A stretch of 64,000 nt of DNA from UBA695 sp042691655. GTDB lineage: Bacteria > Verrucomicrobiota > Verrucomicrobiia > Chthoniobacterales > Chthoniobacteraceae. A program made the translations under genes and the position numbers. Positions 28,018 through 37,725 of this stretch are shown piece after piece. The stretch covers positions 1,922,001 through 1,986,000 of the forward strand of contig CP170506.1 of the NCBI GenBank assembly GCA_042691655.1, written 5' to 3'. The notes under the pieces were generated by a model. It searched no databases. It saw nothing but the letters and a program-made list of their open reading frames with translations, and was not told where the DNA came from. Positions within the stretch are counted from its first letter, which is position 1. Every line of letters begins with the position of its first letter.

Positions 28018-31000
28018 CTACCAGCGCATATAGAGATAAGGGTCGTCGGTAACGGTTAGCGGCTCTGTGTAGAGCGAGAAACCGGCCGGGGCATTTTCAG
28101 ATTCCTCCAGTTCCGCCGCGGACATTTTCCCATATTTTCCGCCTGCGGCGTAACGGAGAAAGAGGTTTGGCGTATCCTTTGGAGGTACGATCGATTGCTC
28201 TTCGATCACATCGCCGGGATTGGAGACGCGGAACCAGAAGGCATTGCTCCCACTTCCGGCACCGACGGCGCAGACCACCTCGTTCCAGCCTTTTTGAAGC
28301 GGTGCCTTTACGGTGAAGCCAAAGTCGGGCGCGAACTTGTTCCCTGCATGGCTTAGAACATCCGATCCGGTCCTGAAAATCTCCTTCCCGTTGAGCTGGA
28401 TCTTCAACCACCAATCCGCTCCAAATTGAAGCGTTGCCACACGATCCCGCGAACTCCAGAGATAGGTGATCGCAAGGGCGGTCTGCTTCAGTTTCACGCC
28501 ATAAGGCTTGCCCAGGTCCACCATGCCCGCAATGCCGAGCCCGTTGTTGAAGTCGTTCGGCGCATACCAGGGGATGGACTGCCCGGACGAGAGCTGGACC
28601 GGCTTCTCAAAAACGCGCTCTTTGAGGAGCGGGCTGAAGTCGGCGGCGACGGGGTCGGCGTTTGGATCAGACGGCGGGGGAATGGGGCCGAGAAGCATCC
28701 ATTTATCCACCGGATAAAAAGGCATCTTGGCTTTCGCTTCGAAGATCGCCTTGACGAGGGCGGGAGAGGATTCCAAGCCAAGGTTGGCAAGGAGGAGGGC
28801 ATCCAGCCGATGCGTTTGCCAGACACTCCTTTTCCGGTCCTTGGAATACCATGCAAGCGTCAGCGGCTTCTCTTCGGCTTTCCGCAGCCGTGTATCCTCA
28901 TCCATGACGGCAGCATAGTTGCCAAAGGCTTCTGGAGTCACTTGGAAGAAGATGAACTGCCCCTTGCCCATGGGAAGCCGCCCAGCCAGACCACCGAGCA
29001 AACTCTTGAAGGTGCTTGCTTCCGTGCTCTCTATTTTGAGGAAGTCGATGGGCTCGCGCCAATGGATGTTTTGGAGCCCAATACCGTTCAGGAGCCGGTC
29101 ACGATCCACTGCGTCTCCAGCCTTGTTGGTCCGCCACGGCTTCAGAGAGAGCCCCTTAAATGCGGGATCGCTGAAGAGGTCGCCCGCAGCCGGAAAAATC
29201 AAAACATCCCCTCCGTTGTTGGCAAAGGCCAGAGCTTTGTCCCGAAGTTTGGGCCAACGGGCCAGATCCTCTTTGCCAAAGACCATGATGTTTTCTGCTG
29301 GGTTCGGAGCGTCCTCCCACTGCTTGGCGGCAAACCCCATGGCCGCGATCTGTTCATAGGTTTTATCGCTGGCGCAGACGGCGATGCGATTTTGTACCGA
29401 TTTTTCCAGCGGAGCCTGAAAGTAGCGTACGAGGTTATGGTGGAGGCGTTCCACCGCCGGATCGCTTTCCGTGCGGCCCGTGATATCCAACTGCGAGAAG
29501 ATGACCTCTCCTGCACCGTGCCGCCACGAAAGAAGCGGACTGTAGGCCAGGTCAAACTCGCAATCCGTGATCGCCTTGAACGGGCCAAAATGCGGGGTCT
29601 CCACAATGTCGGATGCCACGGTGCCACGGTTGCTCCAGTGGTAGGATCGGCGGGAATTTGCGGTATGGGTGGTGTCACCTTCCGGTCCCCAGGGGAGCAG
29701 TGTCGCGTTCCCGTTCCAGTCCCGCAGCGCATCGTCTGCGAGCCCGGCAAGAATCGGATGGTCGGCGCAACCGGCAAAGACATTGCGTGGGCAATGATCC
29801 TCCGTCCTAAAACCTAGTTTTTCTAAATCTCCGCAATATTGTTCGCAAATGAGGACTCTCATTCCCTCATGGATATCCTCGGCAGTAAATGGCAGTTTTT
29901 CCAGGCCGTGCAAAGCGCGCCTCCCGATGATAAGCGTCTGTGCCTTTGTCTTTCCCTGTTGAAAGGGCTGAACTTGCGCGCCCGCCTTTTGGAGCCATAC
30001 CGTTGTTTCCCCTTCTGGATCAATAATAGATAAGACTGCTTTCCCCGGTGCCGGGGATTCCTCTCGCGGCCAGACGGTACAGAAGAAAGGTTCGCAGGCC
30101 GTTTCCGGCAATCCTTTAGTGCCGCTTACGGAAGCCCGTATCTCCAGGGGCAGCGGCGTTGCGGATGAATTCTCTGGAGCCTTGAATTGGAATTGGACCG
30201 CGCTGCTTGACCACGGCGCGACCAAGGTTGTCTCTGTTCCCGACGCAATCACTGTGCCTGCCCGGCTCAACCGGGCCTCCCATTTTACGGTGATCTGGTT
30301 TTGCCAAGGCTGGTCCTCGACGCAAAGGACGCTTTTCGTGATCGTGTCGCCAGACTGGAACTGATGCGCTTTGGAAGTCCATTCCTCAGCCGGGCCACCG
30401 ATCCAAAAGCAGTCAGGCTTGAGGACGTCGGTTGCGATCTGAACCAGCTCCTTGTTTGCAACAAGCCGTGGGTCGTCTTTGGATGCAAACTTTTTAGGGT
30501 TCATGGGGAAGACCCATAAATCCGCCGGGACTCCGTAATAGCGGCAGGTGCGATAGGTTTGTGGAATGTTTTTGCGAAGCTGTTCCATCAGGAGCGGGCT
30601 GTAGCCCATGGGATAATAGTCCCATGTTTGTTTAATCCGCGGCACCTCGTGGTTGCTGTAGTCCATATAGGCGGCTGTCTCTTCTTTGTAGGCGCGCTCG
30701 CCCGCCAGACGGGCGGCATATTCCGTGGCATAGCTGACCAACGGCGGAAGCGTGTAGCCTTTGACATAATCCACTTCCAGCGGCGTTCCCATATATTCAA
30801 TCAACATGTAAGGGCGGTCCCCGGATTCTTTCCACGCGCTCATCCAGTCTTCAACGGATTGGGTCGGCAGGTGGTTAAAATAGACATTGCCGGTGTCCAG
30901 GTCCCCCGTGCCAACGGATTGGTGGTGGAAGGACGGGCGGGTATCGTCCGCCTTCCGCTGCTCGGCATAGGAGGCCCCGGCTAACGCGTGGTCCCGGCGC

Positions 31001-32340
31001 ATGAAGGCGGAACGCCCAATCGTCGCCGGATTGAAGGTATCGCCTCCCATCATGTTCGTGGAAAGTACCCAAAAAAGAATACTGGGGTGATTGCGCAAAT
31101 TGCGCGTATGAGCCTCTACCCACGTCCTGTAAGCGGCGAGAATCTCTGGATTTGTTAGATTCGGAGAGTCATAGCCGACGCCAACTCCATAAGATACAAA
31201 GCCCATCCCCAACTGGTCGCATTGCCGCGACCAATCCTCGTTGTCATGAAGGAGGTTGACGCCATTCGCCGCATGCTTGGCAAACGTCAGCGTGACGCCG
31301 GCATTCAACGCGTCTTTCAACTCCGGGAACAAGTAGGCATCCAGCGTGAAATTGATACGCTGGTTGTTCATGTAGTAGTCTTTGCCCTGAAGCCAGAATT
31401 CGCGGACCCCAAAGCGGACCGGGGTAGAACGGTCCAGTTCCTTTCCTGATGCATCAGTAAGGACAACTTGCCCGCAATAGAGATTGGGCTCTCGCAGGCT
31501 CCATAGTTTGAGGGGATCGCCTGGGATCGAAAGTGTGTGCGTGGATTCCCCTTCCGGGATATCTCCAAGATTAAAATCGGTATTTACAGAAGCCATTGGT
31601 TGCGCCAGATCATATAAGGTAACATGGACGCGAACTCCAGGGTACGAGTGATCTGCCTGCACTGTGATTCGAGGTTCGACCCTTGTGCCGTTGCGGGTGA
31701 ACGTGCGGTACCAAACATCGGATACAAGGATGTCCCGCGGCTGCCGTTCAACGTAGACCGTGTCAGGCATTCCCAGGACCCCCACTTCGGAACGCTTCGC
31801 CAAGGGAAGGGTCGGGATAACCTTGGAGGCCCATTGATCACTGGCCAGCGTGGCTCCCCCTTCGCGTGGAAAAAATAGTCGGAGCGTGTTGCTTGCGCCG
31901 TAGCGGATCCGTTTGGAAATATCAACTTCGCCGCCATATCCCGGGATCGTTCCGGCGGGAGTGCCATTCATAGATATCTCTGCGACAAAGAGAGGGTGGC
32001 CGATATGAACGACGACGCGGGAATCATTCCATTCGGCGGGTATATCGACCTTTCGCTCCAGCCAAAGCCCGGTTTTGTCTTTTGGAAGACTGTAGATACC
32101 GGGAATGGAGAAAGGTCGAGCTTCCCATTGGGCGGGAGTTCCGCTATCCGTGCTGTCTGCGGCTTGCATCTTCCATGCCCCAGACAATGGTAGCTGAGAC
32201 CTTCCCTGCGGACCTTCCGCAAAAGTAGTTTGGCATGCGGCGAGGGTACAAAGAACCGCCGCAATTCTAAAGAAACCCCATTTTAGGACTGATAGAATAG
32301 GTCTATGCTTGCGGAATGACATGGTAACGTTCTGTGGCAT
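28018..32340 (-). CDS. Large secreted GH2-like protein lacking the acid/base glutamate
   Basis: 1440 residues with an N-terminal export signal; CTLAAC ending at Cys36 fits a lipobox, although cleavage after TTFA is possible. Residues about 45-310 are GH2 beta domains and 310-620 a TIM barrel. The nucleophile block is MLIEYMG (Glu515), but the acid/base block reads FWVLSTN where GH2 enzymes have W-x-L-G-N-E: Asn429 replaces the Glu. The C-terminal 700 residues include an amidotransferase-like segment and a sugar-binding-like sandwich (WWLKIQLNGKEIFR). It is the last gene of the pseudopilin operon (13 bp after its neighbour). It may be a binding protein or an enzyme with altered mechanism. Confidence 0.75.
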   Translation of the reverse strand: MPQNVTMSFRKHRPILSVLKWGFFRIAAVLCTLAACQTTFAEGPQGRSQLPLSGAWKMQAADSTDSGTPAQWEARPFSIPGIYSLPKDKTGLWLERKVDIPAEWNDSRVVVHIGHPLFVAEISMNGTPAGTIPGYGGEVDISKRIRYGASNTLRLFFPREGGATLASDQWASKVIPTLPLAKRSEVGVLGMPDTVYVERQPRDILVSDVWYRTFTRNGTRVEPRITVQADHSYPGVRVHVTLYDLAQPMASVNTDFNLGDIPEGESTHTLSIPGDPLKLWSLREPNLYCGQVVLTDASGKELDRSTPVRFGVREFWLQGKDYYMNNQRINFTLDAYLFPELKDALNAGVTLTFAKHAANGVNLLHDNEDWSRQCDQLGMGFVSYGVGVGYDSPNLTNPEILAAYRTWVEAHTRNLRNHPSILFWVLSTNMMGGDTFNPATIGRSAFMRRDHALAGASYAEQRKADDTRPSFHHQSVGTGDLDTGNVYFNHLPTQSVEDWMSAWKESGDRPYMLIEYMGTPLEVDYVKGYTLPPLVSYATEYAARLAGERAYKEETAAYMDYSNHEVPRIKQTWDYYPMGYSPLLMEQLRKNIPQTYRTCRYYGVPADLWVFPMNPKKFASKDDPRLVANKELVQIATDVLKPDCFWIGGPAEEWTSKAHQFQSGDTITKSVLCVEDQPWQNQITVKWEARLSRAGTVIASGTETTLVAPWSSSAVQFQFKAPENSSATPLPLEIRASVSGTKGLPETACEPFFCTVWPREESPAPGKAVLSIIDPEGETTVWLQKAGAQVQPFQQGKTKAQTLIIGRRALHGLEKLPFTAEDIHEGMRVLICEQYCGDLEKLGFRTEDHCPRNVFAGCADHPILAGLADDALRDWNGNATLLPWGPEGDTTHTANSRRSYHWSNRGTVASDIVETPHFGPFKAITDCEFDLAYSPLLSWRHGAGEVIFSQLDITGRTESDPAVERLHHNLVRYFQAPLEKSVQNRIAVCASDKTYEQIAAMGFAAKQWEDAPNPAENIMVFGKEDLARWPKLRDKALAFANNGGDVLIFPAAGDLFSDPAFKGLSLKPWRTNKAGDAVDRDRLLNGIGLQNIHWREPIDFLKIESTEASTFKSLLGGLAGRLPMGKGQFIFFQVTPEAFGNYAAVMDEDTRLRKAEEKPLTLAWYSKDRKRSVWQTHRLDALLLANLGLESSPALVKAIFEAKAKMPFYPVDKWMLLGPIPPPSDPNADPVAADFSPLLKERVFEKPVQLSSGQSIPWYAPNDFNNGLGIAGMVDLGKPYGVKLKQTALAITYLWSSRDRVATLQFGADWWLKIQLNGKEIFRTGSDVLSHAGNKFAPDFGFTVKAPLQKGWNEVVCAVGAGSGSNAFWFRVSNPGDVIEEQSIVPPKDTPNLFLRYAAGGKYGKMSAAELEESENAPAGFSLYTEPLTVTDDPYLYMRW

Positions 32341-32353
32341 TTTTTAAGTGGGG

Positions 32354-33100
32354 CTATTTGTGGTTCGCTTGGTTTTGGTTAAGTGCACCGATGGCCCGCA
32401 TCTCGGATTGGATGTGGGACAGGGCATCTTGGTAAGCTGCGGAGAGTTGGATATTTTGGGAATAGGGGGTAACCTCCGAAAAAAGATAGTGCGTATTCCC
32501 AATTTGAATTTGCTGGGGATAGTGATCCACAATGCGTATCCAAGCTTGCAACTCCAATCCGGGCTTATCGGTGTTGGTGTTTCCCGGGATGTGAAACTTA
32601 TAGCATGCCTGTTGTTTCACGATTTCCACGCCTTCGTAATTCTTGAGCGTAAGCCAATCAATGCCGGGGAACGATTTACCTCTCAGGGTGTCGAAAATGC
32701 CATTTTTCGGATCGCTTGTTTCTGCGGGAAACACGGCGATTTTTTCCGAATGATCGTATTTTTGCAAGATGTAATCATCGGACAAATAGAACCGTGAGGA
32801 ATGATTGTCGGCGTAGGTGATCGTCGTTTGTTGGATGTGGTTTTTCCCAATCAACTTCTCCACACGAGTTGGAACGGAGTTTGTATGGGCTGGGAAACTG
32901 CCGGGGCTCCTGGAGGGGCCCGCTGCCTCGTTATGGTGAGGCGTCCCTTGATATTGAATTTCCACGGTCCAGCAAGATCCGTCCGGTGGTGTATGGACAA
33001 GAGGCGTTGGGCCGGTGGGGGGCTGTTGCGCATTGGCGGATGGCGTGCCGATCCAGGCAACGGAGACAACGAGGCAAAGCAAAGCGGGTAGACTATTCAT
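32354..33100 (-). CDS. Secreted protein of unknown function in the pseudopilin operon
   Basis: 248 residues with a clear signal peptide (ALLCLVVSVAWIGTPSANA). The mature part has a Pro-rich start, then beta-rich sequence (WTVEIQYQG, RFYLSDDYILQKYD, QACYKFHIPG, AWIRIVDHYPQQIQIGNTHY) reminiscent of LolA/outer-membrane lipoprotein-carrier folds, but I do not recognise the family. The start codon lies within the 3' end of the cassette A gene (8-bp overlap), so it is translationally linked to the pseudopilins. Confidence 0.7.
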   Translation of the reverse strand: MNSLPALLCLVVSVAWIGTPSANAQQPPTGPTPLVHTPPDGSCWTVEIQYQGTPHHNEAAGPSRSPGSFPAHTNSVPTRVEKLIGKNHIQQTTITYADNHSSRFYLSDDYILQKYDHSEKIAVFPAETSDPKNGIFDTLRGKSFPGIDWLTLKNYEGVEIVKQQACYKFHIPGNTNTDKPGLELQAWIRIVDHYPQQIQIGNTHYLFSEVTPYSQNIQLSAAYQDALSHIQSEMRAIGALNQNQANHK

Positions 33101-36100
33101 TGACGGGTTCGAGTTGTTTATCTACGATTTTTCCGGTGTAGCGGTCGATGGCTACCGAAATCCAATAACGTTGTTCTCCTTCGACTACAAAGCTGGGCCC
33201 TGTAGAGCCGTGTCCACATTGAGCCACAATGTCGATGAACAGATTCCACGTCCGCGTTTGTGCGGTATCTGCGACGGCACGCACAACGGCTTCGCGGTGG
33301 GATTTTAATGGGGTTGTCGCCGCAGGGATGGCGCTGCTGAGTTGGGCAGAGGACATGAAGTTGCAGAGTTGGGCGACATTCCAGGGAAGAGTTGCGGTTG
33401 CGGCTCCGGAAGCGAAGGTGTAACTGTCGCAAGCAGTGGCCAAGCCTGCGGCAACGCCCAGGGGGGAGCTTCCATCGGGCTCCTGCGCAGCCTGGCTGAA
33501 GAGGGCTTGGCGAATCGTGCTCTGGCGAGTGTTCAGGTTGACTCTTCCTGCAGTGACGGCGGGTTCGTCGGCAACAGAAAAGAGGTCCAAGAGCGCACCA
33601 TCCCCGCTGGTTTCATCAAAAAAGCTCAATGTCTTCCATGGGATATCCCGAAAGACATACCCAAGCTCAGCGACCGACTGATAAGGCCGTTGGAGTAGGA
33701 TCGGACGACTTGCATCGGTGGTCGACAACGCTCCGCTGCTTGTCTGGCGATACGGGTTGGCGGCATTGCCCAGCCAGCCATCGGCGGGCCGGTAGAGCCC
33801 ATCGGAATCCGGCAGGTTGGTAAACCACCCAGGGGTTTTGATCGTGGTTGTCAAATCCCGCGTTTTACCACCCTGTGGCCATAGTGCGGTGAAGGTGGGG
33901 TAGTTAGTCTTGTCAGTAGCGTTCGAATCATTGAACGGTGAGCCGAGGCCGATGCGGTCGTTATTGCCGCTTAATGCAGGCAGATTGGCAATGGCACAAT
34001 AGATGGAAAGTCCTGGTCCCAGCCGGTTGGTGCGTGGGTCCCAAAGTACGGCCCGGCTGCCGCCGGTTAAGGATGTAACATTTGCGGGTGAGGCGAAATT
34101 AAAGGCACTGGTGAACATGACGTACCCATTTGTTGCGAGAAGGCCCGTGGTGGTGGGTAACGCTTCATTGCCGGATAACGTGGCATAGGTCTTCATGCGT
34201 CCGCTGGGCGCGGGATATTGCAGGCGCAGCATGAGCCCGGTGAATTGTGCCTGTAGTGTGGGCGGGTTATGAACGAGTGTGCCGGTGGGGTTCGATGCGG
34301 GCCACGCGCCGGTGTAATCGCTCGTGTTTTCGTAGGAGAAGATGAGGAATCCCTGTTTGTCGCCGTCGGCGGTGGCATAGGATACAAGATTGCCTAGACG
34401 ATTTGCCGCAGAGGTATTCCTCATGGCTTGGGGGCCATTGCGGAAATCTTCGAATGCGAGTTGGGCACCGCTCAAGTTTGCAGTCGTCTTGGGAATCGTG
34501 ATGCTCGGAGCGCCCGCAAGCCCCTTGGTCATATTGTTTTGGGCGAAATTATTGTTGTTATCGAAAACGTGAGTGAGTGTGCCGTTGGCGATGTCTACGG
34601 TTACGGAATCAGGGGATGCGGTGGCGGTGGATAGCGATGGGCGGTGGGGATTGATGAGCGTGGGGAACCAAATGATGTCGCAATCCGTTACCTGGGTGTT
34701 GCTGGCATTCCAACGCTGCAACCCTGTCATCCAGAGCGAATGGAAGTAAGGGAGATCTTCCACCCCGGCAATCTCGATCTGAGTTCCCCCGACATTTAAG
34801 GAGATGATGGTCGGATAATTGTCGGAATCTGAGCAATCAATGATGTTTGCGCCAATCCGCAGGATCTGGAGATCCTTGGCGGCATCCAACGCCTGTTGAC
34901 CGGCCGCCGCCAAGGTTGTTGCCTGGGAGGTCAGGCCAATGGAATTATCGAGGACGCCAGCTTTGATTACCTCAAAGAAGTTCGGCTCGCGGTTCTCGGA
35001 CGTCACTGTGTCCAGTGTTTCAATGCTGGTGACCAGAGTGCTGCCGGTGGAGCCGTAATAGTCCCAACGATCCTGGTTGGTGTTCCACTTGAGCCCAAAG
35101 CACGCTTGAATCGCCGTATCCGTGCCGCCCGCGTTGTAGAGAGAATCAGAGGTGGCGAGATCGGCGCTTGGCCCCTTATAGGTAAGCCAGGCGAGCTTGG
35201 TGAGTGAGAACCGATATTGAAGCAGAGGCTGCCCCTTTGTAACTGGATATGAATGGGAAGTGCCGTCGTCGTAATAATGGAGGATCAAGCCGTCGCTGGA
35301 AAAGCGGACGTTGGGGAGGTTTCGATTGGTGCTGGTGGCTGTATCAGCTTTGGATGCATAGTCCGTTGTTGAACCAGGCGGATTGACAGGCCCCCAGGCG
35401 GGAGCGGAAAGCGAGCGGGAAAAATGAGTGAGGTAGGGCATGGCGTTGGCGAAGGCCGTGTTTTGAGTGCGCGCGTAGCGCAGTAAATCCTGCCTGCTAG
35501 TAAAGTAGCTATTACTGGAGGTGACGGAGGGCGTGGTGGCGCTGGTGGTCACATCGGGGAGGAAACCGCTGCTGCGCGCGGCCGCGTTATTTTTAAGGTA
35601 AGATGCGGCGTCCGTTGCGCCGGGATTGCGGAAAGAGATCAAGGCATTCACGGCGGCCTGCTTGATCCCGGGCAGTTGCGTCATGTCCGCTCCCGCCACG
35701 GTGGATTTTAGCTGGGCGATTTGTGAGGCGCTCAGTGTTCCGGGATAACCAGCCACATTGGCATTGAGCAATCCTCCAATATCGTAAACATTGTAGGAAA
35801 AATGCCCAATGGTTTCGGAAGAAGCCGCGTTGGTTACTCCAGAGCCTGTGATGTAAATCCAGTAGGGAAGCTGGTCGGTAATGGTAAAGCCGGAACCGCT
35901 TAATAAGGCGGGCATGTTCCAACGGGTGGCGTTTACTACGCGTCCGTTCTTTGCGGGAGTCGCGGTGTTATCGCTGGAAGCGTTGGTGTCCGAGGCGGGG
36001 ACGCTTTGCCTCAGGAGGTTGTAGAAATCGGAATTGGTCGTGGAGATTGCCGGGGCGAGGGTTCGTGCAGGGAGAATGTTGGCCCGTGCAAGCGGGGTGT

Positions 36101-36371
36101 AGATGGTGGTGGCGTTGGTCGTGTTGAGTTTCGAGTTCGCAGGATCGGCGATCTCCCTCAAAAACAGTCCCTCCACGTAATCGCCTGCTGACCGGGCGAG
36201 AACGTCGGTTTCGGCGCGCTTGGCTCGGCTAGCCTCCACGAGCCGATTGGACGTGACTTGACTAAAGAACGCCATGACGACGATGGAGAGAAGGGCGATG
36301 ATGGCGAGTGCAATCACCAGCGTCATGCCAGCTATCCGAGGCTTGTGATAAAAAGGAACGGCGGACTTCAT
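33093..36371 (-). CDS. Verru_Chthon cassette protein A (GspK/PilX-like), cassette 1
   Basis: 1092 residues beginning with a class III-type leader IAG followed by MTLVIALAIIALLSIVVMAFF. There is no Glu at +5, as in GspK-like minor pseudopilins. The large extracytoplasmic part fits the A component of the four-gene Verru_Chthon cassettes known from Verrucomicrobium and Chthoniobacter relatives. The -1 residue is Gly. It would cap a pseudopilus at the inner membrane and periplasm, by analogy with GspK. It follows cassette gene C by 8 bp and overlaps the next gene. Confidence 0.82.
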   Translation of the reverse strand: MKSAVPFYHKPRIAGMTLVIALAIIALLSIVVMAFFSQVTSNRLVEASRAKRAETDVLARSAGDYVEGLFLREIADPANSKLNTTNATTIYTPLARANILPARTLAPAISTTNSDFYNLLRQSVPASDTNASSDNTATPAKNGRVVNATRWNMPALLSGSGFTITDQLPYWIYITGSGVTNAASSETIGHFSYNVYDIGGLLNANVAGYPGTLSASQIAQLKSTVAGADMTQLPGIKQAAVNALISFRNPGATDAASYLKNNAAARSSGFLPDVTTSATTPSVTSSNSYFTSRQDLLRYARTQNTAFANAMPYLTHFSRSLSAPAWGPVNPPGSTTDYASKADTATSTNRNLPNVRFSSDGLILHYYDDGTSHSYPVTKGQPLLQYRFSLTKLAWLTYKGPSADLATSDSLYNAGGTDTAIQACFGLKWNTNQDRWDYYGSTGSTLVTSIETLDTVTSENREPNFFEVIKAGVLDNSIGLTSQATTLAAAGQQALDAAKDLQILRIGANIIDCSDSDNYPTIISLNVGGTQIEIAGVEDLPYFHSLWMTGLQRWNASNTQVTDCDIIWFPTLINPHRPSLSTATASPDSVTVDIANGTLTHVFDNNNNFAQNNMTKGLAGAPSITIPKTTANLSGAQLAFEDFRNGPQAMRNTSAANRLGNLVSYATADGDKQGFLIFSYENTSDYTGAWPASNPTGTLVHNPPTLQAQFTGLMLRLQYPAPSGRMKTYATLSGNEALPTTTGLLATNGYVMFTSAFNFASPANVTSLTGGSRAVLWDPRTNRLGPGLSIYCAIANLPALSGNNDRIGLGSPFNDSNATDKTNYPTFTALWPQGGKTRDLTTTIKTPGWFTNLPDSDGLYRPADGWLGNAANPYRQTSSGALSTTDASRPILLQRPYQSVAELGYVFRDIPWKTLSFFDETSGDGALLDLFSVADEPAVTAGRVNLNTRQSTIRQALFSQAAQEPDGSSPLGVAAGLATACDSYTFASGAATATLPWNVAQLCNFMSSAQLSSAIPAATTPLKSHREAVVRAVADTAQTRTWNLFIDIVAQCGHGSTGPSFVVEGEQRYWISVAIDRYTGKIVDKQLEPVNE

Positions 36372-36379
36372 CGAATGCC

Positions 36380-37240
36380 TTATTTGAGTTGGACTGTCCG
36401 CTGATCAATATGCAGCGCGGCTTGGGCGGGGCGGGGATAATGGGCAAGGGAGCCGGAGGTAATGGCCGCGTTCCATGCCTCCATCGGCGTCTGAGTTCCC
36501 GTTGGAGAGGGCAGGCTGCTGCCCATGTTTTTTGCGTTCGGGAGATTGAGGTTCTGTTCGTCCATTGCGGCCACCGCGACTACGAGGGAGCGTATATGGA
36601 GGGCCGTACCCGTTGTCTCCAGGTAGTTACGCAGCACGAGTGCGGAAAAAGGACTGGCGATCGTTTGTCCGTTTACATAGCTGGTTTTCCAAGCTCCTGT
36701 TTGAGAAAGAGAGACGGTGGTGCCACTGTCGAGAATGGCGGCTACCTCAAAGCGTAGAACGCCTTTGCCAAATTCATTGGACGTTGTGGAAGTAAAAGCC
36801 CCCGTCACCACGCCCATCAAATCCAGTGTACTCCAGGCAATGGGAGAAAGCTTGCGTTGTATTTCGTTGCCGGAGAGTTCGTAACTTACCGCAAGAAAAC
36901 GGGAGGAATCGGAGCCGGAGCTATCGGGCCCTCGTCCCCGTGTCAAAAACGCGAGGCGCGTATTATTACTGGCGTCCTGTGCGACGACCGCCGTGAGCCC
37001 ATTCTCCGAAATCAGGTTGGACAGATCAGATTCCAGCGCATCGAGAACCATGCGCGTACATTGGGTGGCATCCAAATGCTGCTTGGAAATCCGGGTGGTC
37101 TGCAAGGTATTGCCCGAAATTTGCGCCAGCAAGGCAAGCATGAGTGCCGTCACGGTCATTGCCACCAGCAATTCAATGAGCGTGAAACCCCATTTCCGTT
37201 GGATGGGGGGGGGCCACCGACATGGAGAGGGATATTTCAT
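36380..37240 (-). CDS. Verru_Chthon cassette protein C (pseudopilin), cassette 1
   Basis: From ATG 37240, which overlaps the cassette B stop (ATGA), an 18-residue leader ends in KWG, followed by FTLIELLVAMTVTALMLALLAQI: prepilin peptidase site with Gly at -1 and Glu at +5. The rest is a GspJ-like globular domain. A longer open frame to 37315 lacks the coupling and a compact leader. Role: minor pseudopilin, cleaved and N-methylated by a prepilin peptidase not present in the window. Confidence 0.85.
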   Translation of the reverse strand: MKYPSPCRWPPPIQRKWGFTLIELLVAMTVTALMLALLAQISGNTLQTTRISKQHLDATQCTRMVLDALESDLSNLISENGLTAVVAQDASNNTRLAFLTRGRGPDSSGSDSSRFLAVSYELSGNEIQRKLSPIAWSTLDLMGVVTGAFTSTTSNEFGKGVLRFEVAAILDSGTTVSLSQTGAWKTSYVNGQTIASPFSALVLRNYLETTGTALHIRSLVVAVAAMDEQNLNLPNAKNMGSSLPSPTGTQTPMEAWNAAITSGSLAHYPRPAQAALHIDQRTVQLK

Positions 37241-37725
37241 TTCTCCGGGGAGAAGATGAGCCAGGTGGAAATGGACCCTTGCGCGTTGGCCCACTGATTG
37301 GTGGTGGCATTCCATGCGGCCCTGTTGGGCCAGGCGACACTGATGAATGCCTCGCCAGGGGAGGATGCGGTGGGCTGTGTCTTAATCTCCACGTGGGCCG
37401 CGAGCCGCTGGTCGGCGATGGTGGTGGTGGGGGTCCCACCCAATGAGATGTTGGTCAATGTATTGGGTTCCGACCACGAAAGATTGGAATACGGCCCCAC
37501 CACTTGATAGCTCCCGGAAGTCACCGTTGCAGTGCGGAGTGAAGTGGCAATTTGCGCAAGACAATTGGCGCCTCCTGCTTGTTCCTGCGCTGTTTTCATG
37601 GAGTTGAGCCCCACGGGTAACAACCCTACCAAGGACAACAGCGAGAAGGAGATGAGGCCGATGGCTACGACGATCTCGACTAGGGAGAATCCTGCGGTGC
37701 AGTTGGATGGGGCGAGTGGTTTCAT
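37237..37725 (-). CDS. Verru_Chthon cassette protein B (pseudopilin), cassette 1
   Basis: 162 residues. Leader MKPLAPSNCTAG, then FSLVEIVVAIGLISFSLLSLV: Gly at -1, Phe at +1, Glu at +5. The helix is followed by a short soluble domain of GspI/PilV type. Start overlaps the stop of cassette D (ATGA) and its own stop overlaps the start of C, so D-B-C are tightly coupled. Confidence 0.86.
   Translation of the reverse strand: MKPLAPSNCTAGFSLVEIVVAIGLISFSLLSLVGLLPVGLNSMKTAQEQAGGANCLAQIATSLRTATVTSGSYQVVGPYSNLSWSEPNTLTNISLGGTPTTTIADQRLAAHVEIKTQPTASSPGEAFISVAWPNRAAWNATTNQWANAQGSISTWLIFSPEK

Noticed and set aside
28426..29817. 463-residue plus-strand open frame
   Set aside because: Antisense of the GH2-like protein; no recognisable domain or start context.
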